From positions 539,292 to 603,291 of the forward strand of contig NW_006768772.1 of NCBI RefSeq assembly GCF_000204055.1: 64,000 nt of DNA, read 5' to 3'. A program made the translations under genes and the position numbers. Each line of letters starts with the position of its first letter. The first letter of the stretch is position 1. Source of the DNA: Melampsora larici-populina 98AG31. Lineage: Eukaryota > Basidiomycota > Pucciniomycetes > Pucciniales > Melampsoraceae. Positions 47,213 through 58,193 of the stretch are shown piece after piece. The notes beneath the pieces were generated by a model. It was given only the letters and a program-made list of their open reading frames with translations. It ran no database searches and was not told the origin of the DNA.

Positions 47213-48820
47213 ATGAATCTCAAGGTGTGGGAGCGCGAATTGAAAGCAAATAACATGTTGCGAGAAAAACACCACATTCTGAAAGGTTTCCTGGAAGGTT
47301 TTGATCAAGGAATACCTGAGATCCACCTCCCGGATATGCTATACTATTGCCCGCCAAATCACTCGTCAGCCCTCCAAGCTAAAGCGGAGATAGAGGAGAA
47401 TCTGAAAAAAGAAATTGAAGCAGGCAGGATGTTTGGCCCGTTCACTAAAGAAGAAGCTTACAAGAAATTAGGATTTTTCCGTACAAACCCCCTAGGAGCT
47501 GTAACTAATGGAGACGGTTCCTTGAGGCCAATAAACGACCTCTCATTTCCAAGAAAGGAGCCAACAATCAATTCAGTGAATGCGATGGTAGACAAGGATG
47601 ACTTCATCACCTCTTGGGATGACTTCGACAAAGTAGTGAAATTCCTACTTTCAATTGACTACCCAGTTCTCCTCGGGATTTACGACTGGGCAAAGGCCTA
47701 TCGACAAATCCCGACAAGGCCAGGCCAATGGCCATATTTGATGATCCTAACGTTTGATGGTAAAGTGCTATTGGACACCCGAATCACGTTCGGCGGGGTG
47801 GCAGGGTGCGGATCATTCGGTCAAGCAGCCAACACATGGAAAATGATAGTCCAAAGGAAATTCGGTTTCACCCGAGCATTTCGGTGGGTGGACGACACCT
47901 TATTCGTGAAACCAGACAATGGAACAAATCAGTTTAAGATGATAGACGTAGTAGAACTCAGCGACAAACTGGGAGTAGTGACGAACCCAAAGAAATGGAA
48001 GGAGTTCGATTACCAACAGAAATATCTAGGAATGGTATGGGACGGTAAGAATAAGACTGTTGGCCTACAAGATTCAAAAAGGCTTCTAAGAATTTCGCAA
48101 ATTCAAAACTTTATAGCACTGGAAAGAACAAATCACAAAGAAGTCGAGAAATTAGCGGGTAGACTAGCTCATGCATCATTGATTTACCCTCAGCTGAAAT
48201 GCCATTGCGTAGCAATGTATCATTGGATGGCACAATGGGTGCACAAACTGGCGTTAAGAGACATACCAGAGGAGGTACGAGATGATTTGAAGACGTGGTT
48301 GAAGGTACTTACCACAACAAACCCACGGAGGTTGATACCGAGTCCGGGCGTCAGGAATGTTGCATGGGTTGGTGATGCATCGACCTCTTACGGCATTGGC
48401 ATTGTAATAGGACGGAAATGGGCGAGGTTCAAGTTGCGGAGCGGATGGAACCGAGTTGAAGCAGATGGTTCAAGGAAGGAGATTGCGTGGGCCGAAACCG
48501 TGGCACTACGTTTAGGACTGTTGATGTTAGTCAGGCTGATGCCGGTAGCAGGACAGGAGTTCCTAGTACTCACGGATAACGTGGTGACGGAAGGAGCGGT
48601 ACGAAATGGTAAATCCAAAAACCGCTGGGTAAATAGAGAGTGGATAAAAATCCAGGATGTGATGATGGAGCTTGATTGCGGGTTGAAGCAAGAAAGGGTG
48701 AGGTCCAAAGATAATGCCGCAGACAGGCTCTCGAGAGGTTTTGATTCATCGAAACATGTGAGAGATGAAATAATGATCAATGTCCCCAAAGATTTACGGA
48801 GATACGTGAGACAAGAATAG
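47213..48820 (+). CDS. Reverse transcriptase-RNase H of the DIRS-like element
   Basis: An intact 535-codon frame. RT motifs: LGAVTNGDGSLRPINDLSFP (fingers), GIYDWAKAYRQIP (motif A with its Asp), FGGVAGCGSFGQAANTW (motif B, the DIRS-type replacement of the usual LPFG) and RWVDDTLF (motif C with both Asp). The RNase H follows: GDASTSYGIGIVIG (Asp), EIAWAETVALRLGLL (Glu) and LTDNVVTEGAVRNGK (Asp), then SKDNAADRLSRG. The (W)VDD box and DN-x-V tract are characteristic of DIRS-like RTs rather than of Gypsy or Copia. All catalytic residues I can place are present, unlike in the neighbouring frames. Confidence 0.92.
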   Translation: MNLKVWERELKANNMLREKHHILKGFLEGFDQGIPEIHLPDMLYYCPPNHSSALQAKAEIEENLKKEIEAGRMFGPFTKEEAYKKLGFFRTNPLGAVTNGDGSLRPINDLSFPRKEPTINSVNAMVDKDDFITSWDDFDKVVKFLLSIDYPVLLGIYDWAKAYRQIPTRPGQWPYLMILTFDGKVLLDTRITFGGVAGCGSFGQAANTWKMIVQRKFGFTRAFRWVDDTLFVKPDNGTNQFKMIDVVELSDKLGVVTNPKKWKEFDYQQKYLGMVWDGKNKTVGLQDSKRLLRISQIQNFIALERTNHKEVEKLAGRLAHASLIYPQLKCHCVAMYHWMAQWVHKLALRDIPEEVRDDLKTWLKVLTTTNPRRLIPSPGVRNVAWVGDASTSYGIGIVIGRKWARFKLRSGWNRVEADGSRKEIAWAETVALRLGLLMLVRLMPVAGQEFLVLTDNVVTEGAVRNGKSKNRWVNREWIKIQDVMMELDCGLKQERVRSKDNAADRLSRGFDSSKHVRDEIMINVPKDLRRYVRQE

Positions 48821-48962
48821 AAATAGAAATGAAATTTGAACAATAAACCTGACCCATATCCTCGTGCCCAAAATCGTGCCCCCAAAAGACATTAAAACGT
48901 CCAACAATCTGCCGCTGCAACCCAACCTAAACCTAGAACGACAGGTGAACCCACACTAGAAC

Positions 48963-50018
48963 ATGCCGAGAGAAACTCAACCGGTGCTCCCAAAACACTT
49001 TGAAGACGCGAAGGAAGCGACGTCGTTAGCCGGGAGGCATGCAGCAACAAGTGGTTGGGAGAAAAGTACTCTGAAGAGTTACTCAAGTGGTATGAGCAAG
49101 TTCATTGAGTTTAAAGAAAAAACTTCAGGGAACTTCGACGAGAACGAGATGATATCAGACAAGGACATCTACGAGTTTATAGCCTGGGCAGGAGAGTAGA
49201 AGATAGAGAGAGATAACGGCCCAAGTCGGAAGATCTCGTCAGTAACAATTAAGAAGTATTTAGATGGCATTCGAGCCTGGAGCATGGTACGACATACCAA
49301 ACGACCGTCAGCTGACACCGAATTCGTAGCAGTGCTAATAAGAGCAACGAAGAAACTAGAGGAAGAGAAAAAACTGGTCACAAATAAGCGACCCATAATG
49401 ATTCCACAGTTGTATAAACTATTTAAAGAGACTTACGACAAATCCGACGAGCTGAAGTTAGTAGGAGCAGTGGCACTGATCGCGTTCTGGGGAATGGCAC
49501 GACTCAGAGAACTGCTGAGAAGTAGGCCAGAACAAGGAGCGTTGTTAAGGAGGCATGTAGAATTTGGAGAAAAAGATGGTAGACGTTCCGCGAAGCTGCA
49601 CCTACAGAAAGCAAAAACGGCGAAAACAGAGGAAATCCAAACAATCCACCTACAACAACAATATAACGTCTTAGATCCCGTAGCAGCCTTGGAGAGAATC
49701 TTATTGGCAAATGAAAGAGCAGACCGCGATGATTTGATCTTCGGAACGACGAATGGAGGGAAGGTGAAAGCCTTGACAAAACCACGGTTCCTGAAACTAG
49801 CAGGCGAGAGTTGGGGGAAAGCAGGTTTAGAAACCTGGTCAGGCCACTCTTTCAGGGTAGGAGGAGCGTCAGTGCGTTATAATTTAGGTACACCAATGGA
49901 AACGATCGCGAGACAAGGAAGGTGGAAATCCTTGACTTACCTTCGCTACCTAAAGGCATACTCGGAAGAGGAGGTGGAGGATACCATCAAGTTCATGCGA
50001 GCGCTAGACGAGAGATGA
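48963..50018 (+). pseudogene. Tyrosine recombinase of the DIRS-like element, one in-frame TAG
   Basis: From an ATG at 48963 the frame runs to TAG at 49197-49199 and continues in phase to TGA at 50016-50018, 351 codons in all. The N-terminal part (ATSGWEKSTLKSYSSGMSKF) is the core-binding domain of phage-integrase-type enzymes. The catalytic part has the first Arg in GMARLRELLRSRP, HSFRVGGAS (H-x-x-R) and the nucleophile region GRWKSLTYLRYLK. It would integrate the circular cDNA of the element by strand exchange, without a target duplication. The TAG lies between the two domains. CAG-to-TAG is the simplest origin, leaving two open fragments. Confidence 0.85.
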
Positions 50019-50933
50019 GGGAAGGCAGGCTGCATGATCAGCGTAAATGCGGTGGAACTAGGCTGTACAAGGTGGTTCAAAACCATACATTCAATTGAAA
50101 CCTTATCAGTACCAATTGAGTTGAGAAAACTTTAAAATAAGAGACACGGTCGGGGCTTCGTCGTGATGGGTGAGCTCAGGTGGCTAGGCGACGAGTCGAG
50201 CACCGTGCTGCCTAGGATGGGGTCCCGGAGCTCAATCAGACGAAACCAGGGTTCCAAAATTGGAGGGTGGGCGGGCCTGAAGGCGCGAGGCCGGCCGGGC
50301 GGTTGGTTCACGAAAACCAACCCGATGGCAGGGCTCCGCCACTCCCCCGTTACGATCTCTCTGACGCGGATGTAAGAGAGATCCATGTGGGTGAGGATAC
50401 AACTCATAGATCGAATCCCATCACGAAAATAACCACCCAACAGTTCTGTAGATAACTGAGGAGTGGGTCCCGCAAAGTAACCCTCTTTTTATACTCAAAA
50501 ATTACGCCCATCCACCCCTTGAACCTTCCTTTCCCCCTGTTCCTCCGCATTAAGACATCTCTCAGTGTCATATCCTAAATGCAAAGTTGCCTCCATCCGC
50601 ATTTGACACTCATAATTCCTATATTCGAATTTTGTTAATTTGACATCATTTCTTTGCCTAATTTGGATTGAGCATTTTTCTTGTGAGCTTTCAATATTCC
50701 CTTCTCGCTTATTCCCCTATTGGTGCTGTTAAACTGATGCATCCACCCTATGCCTAATTCAAGTAACGTCTCCCTTAACCTTGATACTATTTCCTTTCCT
50801 GCCTCATTTGACATAAAATCTTATACATGAACTTCCAAATCATCCCTACCTACGGTACTTTATTTCGACCACCATTGACTTTGTTACTGTATCATATTTC
50901 CTTTACCGTCTTAAATAACACAAAATCCTATAT
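50019..50933. other. 3' region of the DIRS-like element and spacer
   Basis: A GC-rich stretch (50130-50440) with a small perfect hairpin (GGTTGGTTCACGAAAACCAACC, loop CACGAA) ends around 50460, then AT-rich unique-looking sequence. The GC-rich part may be the terminal repeat region of the DIRS-like element. No gene. Confidence 0.4.
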
Positions 50934-51100
50934 ATTTACGGTACTCAAAGCAAGTATGTACGCGTACATACTTTTTGCTACATAGTTTTTTTTGGCGGGG
51001 AAAACGAGTCCAAAAGTATATTCGTTTTATTTTCCCCGCCAAAAAAAGGTATATACGACAACTATATACGTGTAACTATGTAGCTTTGAGTACCGTAAAT
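50934..51100. mobile_element. Hairpin element, 167 bp, same family as the 1.55-kb element
   Basis: Ends ATTTACGGTACTCAAAGC and complement. The arms contain a nested palindrome GTATGTACGCGTACATAC and a TTTTTTTGGCGGGGAAAA block mirrored by TTTTCCCCGCCAAAAAAA. The outer 60 bp match 14105-14165. No clean target duplication. Confidence 0.75.
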
Positions 51101-51186
51101 CTTGATAGATGAAGTTTGTCAACTGGAATATGTATATGGGTTCCACAATGTTTGATAAAGATTTAAAACCGATACATTGTATATAA

Positions 51187-51344
51187 AGGGTACTCAAAGT
51201 AAAGTATGTAGCGCTACATACTTTTCGCTACATACTTTTTTTGGCGGGGACAAAGAAAAAAATATACTTTTGGCCTCGTCTTCCCCGCCAAAAAAAGTAT
51301 ATAGCAAAAAGTATGTACACGTACATACTTACTTTGAGTACCCT
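51187..51344. mobile_element. Hairpin element, 158 bp, same family, 86 bases from the previous copy
   Basis: Ends AGGGTACTCAAAGTA and complement, with the same nested palindrome (GTATGTAGCGCTACATAC) and GGCGGGGA / TCCCCGCC blocks. It diverges from the 50934 copy in the loop and outermost bases, so it is an independent insertion rather than a tandem duplication. Confidence 0.75.
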
Positions 51345-51979
51345 TATTGACTTCCAAAGCATCCCTTCCTATGGTACATGATTTCGACTGCCATGACGCA
51401 TCAAATATCACCTGCATGCACACCTCCATTTTAATCTTAAGTTCTATATCTTTTACATCGAACTATCTTTCCATTCGCAGCCTCATTTTACTCCTGAATA
51501 TTGCATTCTCGCAATAAATGATTGTTCAACTAACCTTTAGTAAGTGTTCACTCAACTACTTTCAAATTAGACATCACTTTTACCAATTAGTCATCCCTCT
51601 TCTATGCATTACCTCACTCCTCCTCCCCAACCCGCATACCATAATCCCATTGTATATACTGTTCGCGGTGGCCAACATGATCATTCTCCTCCCCACTTTT
51701 CCAATTTCTTAAGTGCTCCATTGCTTAGCATTTGACCAGTCGGTACTTTTCCCAGTCCGGTTTGTTCTATTGATGATCATCTGCGTGTATAGCAATTGGC
51801 CCATCCATCCGACATTCAATCTTTCTTAAGAAGGTTGCATTACACCTGGCCTCATCCTTCTACTCATCCTTCCATCCGACTAGCTTAAGCACCGGACTCT
51901 CTAACAATTGATATGTAATGGTGCGCTTTCTGCTACAACACATTGTATATCTTCACTATCAATCTATGTTACCCTGTTT
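51345..51979. other. Spacer, nothing recognised
   Basis: About 630 bases of AT-rich sequence between the hairpin elements and the stop codon of the dynactin-like gene; the nearest part is its 3' untranslated region. Confidence 0.35.
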
Positions 51980-52692
51980 TCATCCTATCATCCTAGGTTC
52001 ATCTGATAAGACCATCGGTTCCAGGATCCCATTTTCAAAAACCTGAAGTGGTGGGTTCTGAACTTCTGATACTAATTTACAACCCGCTCCTATCATACAA
52101 TGATCGCTTATGGTAATATCTGATGAAACTTTACATTTACTTTTGAAAATGTTATGTGATCCGATTGATTTGGCTTCTACTCTACCCTATACTCTACCTC
52201 CTACTGAAAATGAATTATCACTTCCGATTTCCATTGGAGTGTTATGTTTTGTTTCCAATTTGTTGTTCAAAAGAATCAAAATATCAAGTATGTCAATTTT
52301 GAAGATCCAAGTTGATTGTACAAAAAGAAAAACTACTTACCGATTACATATTACTGATGGTTCTTCCACTATACAACCTGATCCAAATGTGATAGGTCTA
52401 AATCCAACGATCGTACAAGAAAGATGTATCATGCAATCTATACCACGTCAAAGAAGTGAAGGTTGAACTTCTGGTAGAGGTTTAAGAATCGTATATCATG
52501 AAAGAGGTAGTACTAGGACCGAAAGTGAGATCACCGACCAGATCAACATCTTGAGCGACTACAGCCTACCACAGAAAGATTCAAAAAAGTGTTAGTTGTC
52601 TGTTCTCTCCGACTTGGTTTGGAATGATATTGAAGAAGTATTGAAGAAAAGTACATGCCGTTGGATGAAATGTGAACCGATTTCCAATTTTT
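51980..52692 (-). CDS. Dynactin subunit 6 (p27)-like, possibly broken; 5' end missing from the model
   Basis: Minus-strand exons: 52655-52692 (...RFTFHPTA), 52514-52558 (AQDVDLVGDLTFGP), 52341-52438 (CMIHLSCTIVGFRPITFGSG), then a block at about 52220 down to 51980. The last block reads MEIGSDNSFSVGGRV and then VEAKSIGSHNIFKSKCKV, VSSDITISDHCMIGAGCKLV and a C-terminal NGILEPMVLSD. The hexapeptide-repeat (left-handed beta-helix) pattern and these phrases match dynactin p27, part of the pointed-end complex of dynactin, which adapts dynein to cargo. Phases agree for the first three exons. In the last block a near-duplicate of GGTAGAGTA inserts 12 bases including an in-frame TAG (about 52186-52198 on the plus strand), and no clean 3' splice site precedes it. 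Either this is a pseudogene or the exon border lies at that TAG. The first coding exon was not found. Confidence 0.6.
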
Positions 52693-53868
52693 CTGAACCA
52701 GGATCAAAGTTAAATGGTATGATCATATATCAGTATTGAACTCAACTTGGATGAATCTTCCGCTCACGGCATGCTTGATCAGTAAAAGAAAGGTAGTGAG
52801 ACTTTTCTACTTTGTACCTAGCCCTATCCTTGGTCCGGTTTTTCACTCACACTCCCTCCTTTAATTCCACTCAATAACTGAGATAACCTGCTTTCTGCAT
52901 TTTGTCACCAATTACATATATCTGTTCAGCCTGTATATTTGAGATATTGAGCTACCGTGCACCCGATTCATATCAACCTAAAGGTGAATTATTCTAATCT
53001 ATAATCCTTTAAGATTATGTTACTCATGATCCTTTGATGTTGCAAGATCGAGCTCAGTTGATTCAAGTTGAAGTCCAAAAGTGTGGATTACCTCATGTCT
53101 TTGTGTTGGATGCTGGTATTACGAGCGAGAGGATTCATACTCAGCAGAAACTAGCAATTAAGTCAAAATTGATCACTGGAACTTCTTTAAATATAAGATT
53201 ATACTATATCTCAGGAAGCCATCTGTGTTTCCCTTCCACTGTATCATGTATTATTTCATTTATTTTGTGGCTCCCTACGCAATTGATAACTATATAAATG
53301 CAATATAGGATGATATATCTTAAATATACATTTTTTATGAGTGAACTGTACTCTCCTCTGTCTGTAGAAATAAATCATTTAATTCAAAGCGTGAAGCTTA
53401 TTGCTTCAGGCTGAGTCATCTGATCTTTAACACTTCTGCCTTTGCTTGCGCCTTCCGTGTCTGTTTCATTTGAGGTTACTACTTAGGTTTAAGGGCGGGC
53501 GAGCCCGCCTGTGCTCTAGTGTCAAAGAAAAAGAGGTATGGGAGGTGGTCGGAAATCGGATCATTGCAATCGAGCGAGTATGATGATTGTGAATGTGTTG
53601 GCTGAGAGACATACTCGTTTGAATTGGTAAAGGTATAGTCTTCTGGTATGGTGGCTTCCAATCGCTTGACATCAAGGACCGCGGGAATGTGATGGGAGTA
53701 CGGGTCGTGTATGGAGCTTGAGTAAGAGCCTGACATCGTGTCAGCTTCTGAAGAGGATGAGAAGATCAGAGTCCAATTTTAAAGCCAAAAACGAAATCCG
53801 GACTTCTGGGCACGTGCCCGAGCTTGTGCTTTGTATCCCGATGTTGTCCTTCTCTTGAACCACAGTGT
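52693..53868. other. Spacer with two weak coding candidates
   Basis: A plus-strand frame at about 53022-53190 (MLQDRAQLIQVEVQKCGLPH, then VFVLDAGITSER) faintly resembles the C-terminal part of peptidyl-tRNA hydrolase 2 (a loop ending in DAGRT), but it then departs from the family and is probably a relic. A minus-strand frame at 53479-53736 (MSGSYSSSIHDPYSHHIPAV...) is protein-like but has no known domain. Neither is called as a gene. Confidence 0.25.
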
Positions 53869-54231
53869 CTACTCTGAATCGTAAAGCGATTGACCCAATG
53901 TATCCTTGGCAGCAAGTTGATGCCACTCGCGCAGTCTTTGAGTGAGTAATTTAATGTCAAGTCGATGTCTCATAAGTTCCTTTCCATCTAAGTGAAGTAC
54001 AGGTATATCGTACTGATAGGCCCTTCGATAGAGCTTATGATCTTCCAAACTGGAGTCTCGGATGTTGTAATACGAAAGTTGAAATTGATTGTAGGGGTAG
54101 GTAGAGGAGTCCTTGAGTTTCAAAAGTTCGGTGCGAAAGACGTTGCAGAGGGTGCAGTGAGGTGCAGTGAAGAGTGTCAGGTTAGGTCGAAGGTTGTTAA
54201 TCAGGATGGCTTTCGTTGAACCAAGAGACAT
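53869..54231 (-). CDS. Glutaredoxin-like protein (DUF836, yeast YDR286C type)
   Basis: A single-exon frame of 120 codons from ATG at 54231. NLTLFTAPHCTLCNVF gives a beta strand followed by a CxxC redox motif (CTLC). The central FQLSYYNIRDSS and YDIPVLHLDGKELMRHRLD carry the cis-proline (IP) and the HLDGKE-x-x-HR ending typical of DUF836 glutaredoxin-like proteins. The thioredoxin fold suggests thiol-disulfide exchange, and yeast members are little studied, so the substrate is unknown. The length is normal for the family and no intron is needed. The gene lies on the same strand as the dynactin-like gene but is probably transcribed separately. Confidence 0.85.
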   Translation of the reverse strand: MSLGSTKAILINNLRPNLTLFTAPHCTLCNVFRTELLKLKDSSTYPYNQFQLSYYNIRDSSLEDHKLYRRAYQYDIPVLHLDGKELMRHRLDIKLLTQRLREWHQLAAKDTLGQSLYDSE

Positions 54232-55340
54232 GGGAAACCGATGTTGAAATCTTGAACAAGCGGTAGTGAACTGGACCTGGATTGGTTCAAAGTTCTTGCT
54301 GAGCCAAGTGGATCAGGTTGTGGGCGCGGTGTGAACAACGCGCCATCGGTGCGCCTTTTGAATGGCGCGCCCGGCTTGAAGAACATGTAAAAATTGGCTC
54401 GGCGCGCCTTTTTGAAAATCACGCCAAAGCTCAGGAGTTCTAAGTCCAACCAATATTGTAGTTGTCAACAAGAGTGGTAGGACTCTAATGACAATTAATA
54501 ATCTATCTCTCCTTTGGATTTGAAGGTGCTGTGGTACTTTCATGAAAAAGCAGCATTTCAGCTCGCAGCAGATTCTTTCTAACAAAAACGCGCCCGGCGC
54601 GCCTAGTGGTGCCTAGGCGCAGGAAAATGTAGAAAAACAGAGAAGAACAGCCCTGGCACGCCCACACAAAATATAGCGTGCCCACAACCTGACTTGTGGA
54701 ACTTCAAATGGCAAAAGGACCGACTGATAATCAAATTGATACCATGATCCGGTCCGTTGTCAATTCCATTCCTGCGGCGTGCAGCCAATTTGAGAATGAT
54801 TGTCCACTTCTTTTGAAAAAAGTGGTTGCCACAGTGGTCAAAACCAACCCAAAAGTGTTTTACAGGTTCTGTATCATTAATCAACTTAAATCCTCAAGCC
54901 CCCCTTAAAAAATTCTGCCAGCCTTCATGCTGAAATTTCTGCTTTAAAGTAGAGGTTCTACAGGGATTTAAGTTAACACATTCCCCTTCTGGATATACAA
55001 GGGGCATTTGATCCCACAGGGACCCAAGGAATGCACTGTGTGGTTTCATATTAGGGGTTTCAAGTTGGAAAATTTTACTTATTTTTACGCTAGTGGCTAC
55101 AACAACTTGCCTGTTGTCGTAAAATATGCGTAAATTTTTTAAAGACCTTTTTAGGTGTCCCAAATTAAAAACATGATGGTTTTACAAGGAGTTTTTTTAT
55201 GAGCAACTTGTCCGCAATTATAAAAATTACGCACAAAGAAACCAAATTTGAAACCCCCTAGTTGGCTGATCCATTGGTGCTCTATTTATATTTTTTTGCC
55301 CTGCCATTTTCTACACCTAGGCTTTGATTTGGGAATGTGT
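54232..55340. other. Spacer with GC-rich GCGCGCC words
   Basis: Upstream region of the glutaredoxin-like gene. Between 54318 and 54680 the word GCGCGCC or GCGCGC recurs several times (54360-54420, 54590-54605) with flanking GCGCCTTTTTG, suggesting a degenerate repeat or the remains of a mobile element. No frame with a recognised domain. Confidence 0.35.
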
Positions 55341-55990
55341 GCTTTTCAAAAGCACTTCTTGTCAGCTTAAGCAATCCTGACGTCCCCAACTAACACCTTT
55401 ATGCTTTTCAACAGCAATTCACACTTGCTTTTCAAAAGCAACAAAGCTATCCTTACCTCTTCAGATGCCTTAAATGTCCGCAACCATAATCCTTATGCTT
55501 TCAAATAGCTTTTCAACTTATCCTATTCCATAAATTCTACAAAAGACCTATGCTTTCCAAAAGCACTCAAACCTCAGCCATGTGATTGTTGGTAAGCTTG
55601 TGGGCTCTTGCATTCAAGCATGATCAATAATGCTTTCTGAAAGAAGCCATTGTACTCTACCACTCCTCAAAAACCCCTATAACTATTTCTACCACAGCTT
55701 TGAAGCTTCAGCTTTGAAGATTCTCAAAGTGCAGGCCTTATCATTCCTTTTTAAAGGTATTCACATGTCTTTTCACCCCTGAACAGCTCATGTAAGCCAA
55801 CACAATCATGATTTTTTCCTAAAAGCTGCCATTGTACTCTGCAACATTTGTAAGTTCTATCAACTCCATATGCTTTCCAAAAGCACTTGAACTTTGGCCC
55901 TGCTATTGTTTCTATGTGTGTGCACTTTGACATTTAATACATATGCTGTCTACACTCTTATGCCTGCTTTTCAAACACTTTTAAAAAGCA
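55341..55990. repeat. Cluster of short palindromes (TGCTTTYCAAAAGCA type)
   Basis: Near-perfect 13-15-bp palindromes GCTTTTCAAAAGC or TGCTTTCCAAAAGCA lie at about 55341, 55426, 55551 and 55871. Looser forms are at 55402, 55498, 55631 and 55965. They are separated by unrelated AT-rich sequence of 60-300 bases. They are not arranged with constant spacing and so are not a CRISPR array. Confidence 0.6.
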
Positions 55991-58193
55991 ATTCTTACAT
56001 GCTTCCTTGGTATTCTGACGAAAAGATTTGAAGAACTTGGACGCACACCGGTTCCCTTGAGACTCAAAATGATGAGCTCGCTCAACTTCTACTTCTAGCT
56101 TGTAAAACCAATCTCAACTCTTTCTCCTCAAGCTCGTCTCATGGCGCATCCAAATCGGATTTCTTCTCTCGCCACGGTGACAACCTGTTGCCGATTGTCT
56201 CTTCCCACGCTCTCGGCGCTCGCATATCATACTGCATACAACAAAATAGAAACAAACTCCGATGGAAGCCGAATGATACACAAGAAGGCTAAAATAGAGA
56301 AGCGCATGCATGCATCTCAATTCAGCACTCAAGAGCACCCAGTTCAGGCGTTGGGTGAAATATATGCTCTTCTACCGGGTTCTTGCTTTTGGAGTAATCG
56401 TTCTTCAGGTCAGAGATCTTACTACACCTTTCAGATTCTAAGACGCTCTACAAGGAAAAAATGACGAGGAGGGTCGTAGGAGTTCAGGTTGTAGAGGTTG
56501 AAAGCCAAGAGTGAAAAAGTTCCCAAGAGTTTCCTTAGAATGCCTTCGGATAAGAGCATTAAGTCTGAATAACATGTGGTGAAGATGTAAACAAATTGAG
56601 AACAGAACGCTAAAGTCCGCTGACCTTTGAATGCTGTTGAAAGCCGTGGTCCTGGAGGAAGAAGTAACATGACCATCTCGAAGGATCTTCTTATTTTCAT
56701 ATTTGCTGAGGCTCCTTCATACCCTTTGCCAAATGAGTATGTAGGTCATGTCGTTGATCAAACTGGGAGGCTAGGCCATTCAAGTACAATAAAATCGAAT
56801 ATTTTGTTTTAGATCATGGTAGGATGAATCTTGAAAGCTGGCATCCTAGAATGAGCCTGCAGTTTAAGCCGATCAAACGGCCGAGGCAAGAGCCATTTAC
56901 GACCAAGGCATCCTTTACACGCTCGCCCATCCATGTTCTGATCGTAGGTACATAGCTGACCTGCCGCAACCTCCTCACTAGCGTGTCGCCCAAACACCGG
57001 GTTCTGAATCTTACTCACCTCGCCTAAGCTTGTATCCAACGGGAAGCTTGTCCGGTCTCGATTTCAACGCGATCAGCTTATCAACGTCGCATGTTTCAAT
57101 TTGTCCAGCCTTCCTGGTCCATTTCCAGTTCCTGCAAAGGACACGTCCACCCAAACTCCAAAACTATCGGCCGTTACAAGAGTGCTACTCCATATCAGAT
57201 CGTACCGATGGCTCCATTTCCCAAAGCTGCAAATGGGATCGCTGCAAGCAGTTCGAACAGAGCAACAAGTGCTACCTTCGAAGTGTAAAAAATCTTATTG
57301 AATGAAAGATCTATACGTAGATAGCAATAGTCAGGTTGATCCCATTATTGAATGTATGAGACTGATGCGCAGCGATATTGGTGGGCCTAAAGGTCTAAAC
57401 CTCAGTTCGACCAGTCTCCACCGTCGACGAGCGAACACAAACAACCCAGACACGAAAGCCGATCCCTCGACACTCGAGTAGTCGAGGATTGGGTATTTGG
57501 TGAGAACAGAGACCTCGGCCCCATTCGATATTGTACCTGGTCTACCTGCTGTCAGAGGGGCTGGTTGCAACGCTATTCGCTCGACCGTGTGAAGGCATGA
57601 AATCGTGTGAATATGGTGCATCGCGTTTTTCTTCACGGAACAGTCTAATAGCTCAGTATCCGAGATATGGTCGGAAGGTGGGCTTATCCACCAGTTGCAG
57701 CATGCTCTTCAGAAGGCAGAGACGCTGATCTTTTCATTGTTTCGATATACTTTCGAGATCACCTTGACAATTTCTGATGTACAAGAACATAGAAACATAG
57801 GGTACAGTGTTGATGAGGCTATGAGACTGCTCGGATTTGACCCATCCAACCTCGGGATTTGAGCATCAATCTCGAATCTGTCCTCGGAAATTTGTCCAAA
57901 CCCTTTGTTCAACTTTGATGAAATGTAGATCCTTGACATCGGGCGATAGAACAATTTTATTGATCCCTCTCAGGCAGAGAGAACCTAACAAAGATGGGCG
58001 CGGTTCGCCCGTCTTTCGTATGGCGGTGCCTCCTTGCCTGTCTTGAGATTGACAATATAAAAGCACGACTCTTTTCGAGCTTCGAATACAGCATCCTCCC
58101 CAGCGCATCTCTTCTACGTCGAGCTTTCCATATCCAATTATATTTGATTGCCTTGAAAGAATAGTTTGCTATACCTTATCAAAACTTTGCACT
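55991..58193. other. Gene-poor stretch upstream of the secreted-protein gene
   Basis: About 2.2 kb. Several frames overlap on both strands (56141-56464, 56809-57039, 57030-57305, 57331-57636), but no domain or consistent splice model could be supported. The last 150 bases contain the promoter of the secreted-protein gene (AATATAAAAGC at about 58052). Confidence 0.35.

Larger units (their letters stand above)
44300..50020 (+). mobile_element. DIRS-like (tyrosine-recombinase) retrotransposon
   Basis: Gag-like frames, then RT-RNase H, then a tyrosine recombinase, all on the plus strand, with no integrase and no aspartic protease motif: the DIRS order layout. The ends are not resolved. DIRS elements have inverted or split direct repeats plus an internal complementary region, and I could not find a matching pair in 43900-44300 and 50020-50460. 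The core limits given here are those of the coding part. A GC-rich tail (50130-50440) may belong to it. Two frames carry one stop each, RT-RNase H none. Confidence 0.8.

Noticed and set aside
50150..50460. tRNA gene or SINE in the GC-rich tail after the DIRS-like element
   Set aside because: A GATCGAATCCC word looks like box B, but no acceptable box A at the right distance and no cloverleaf could be drawn.
52110..52466. 118-codon plus-strand frame
   Set aside because: Lies opposite the dynactin p27-like exons, whose minus-strand translation matches a known family; the plus frame has none.
53022..53190. Peptidyl-tRNA hydrolase 2 fragment
   Set aside because: Only about 25 residues resemble the family (up to LDAG), the following conserved loop is absent and no upstream exons could be joined.
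55341..55990. CRISPR-like array
   Set aside because: Palindromes are irregularly spaced, vary in sequence and lie in a eukaryotic genome; no repeat-spacer regularity.
56809..57305. Overlapping frames on both strands, considered as a Cys-rich regulator
   Set aside because: The cysteines (CTYDQNMDGRACKGC) do not fit a Zn2Cys6 or C2H2 pattern and no joinable exons were found.
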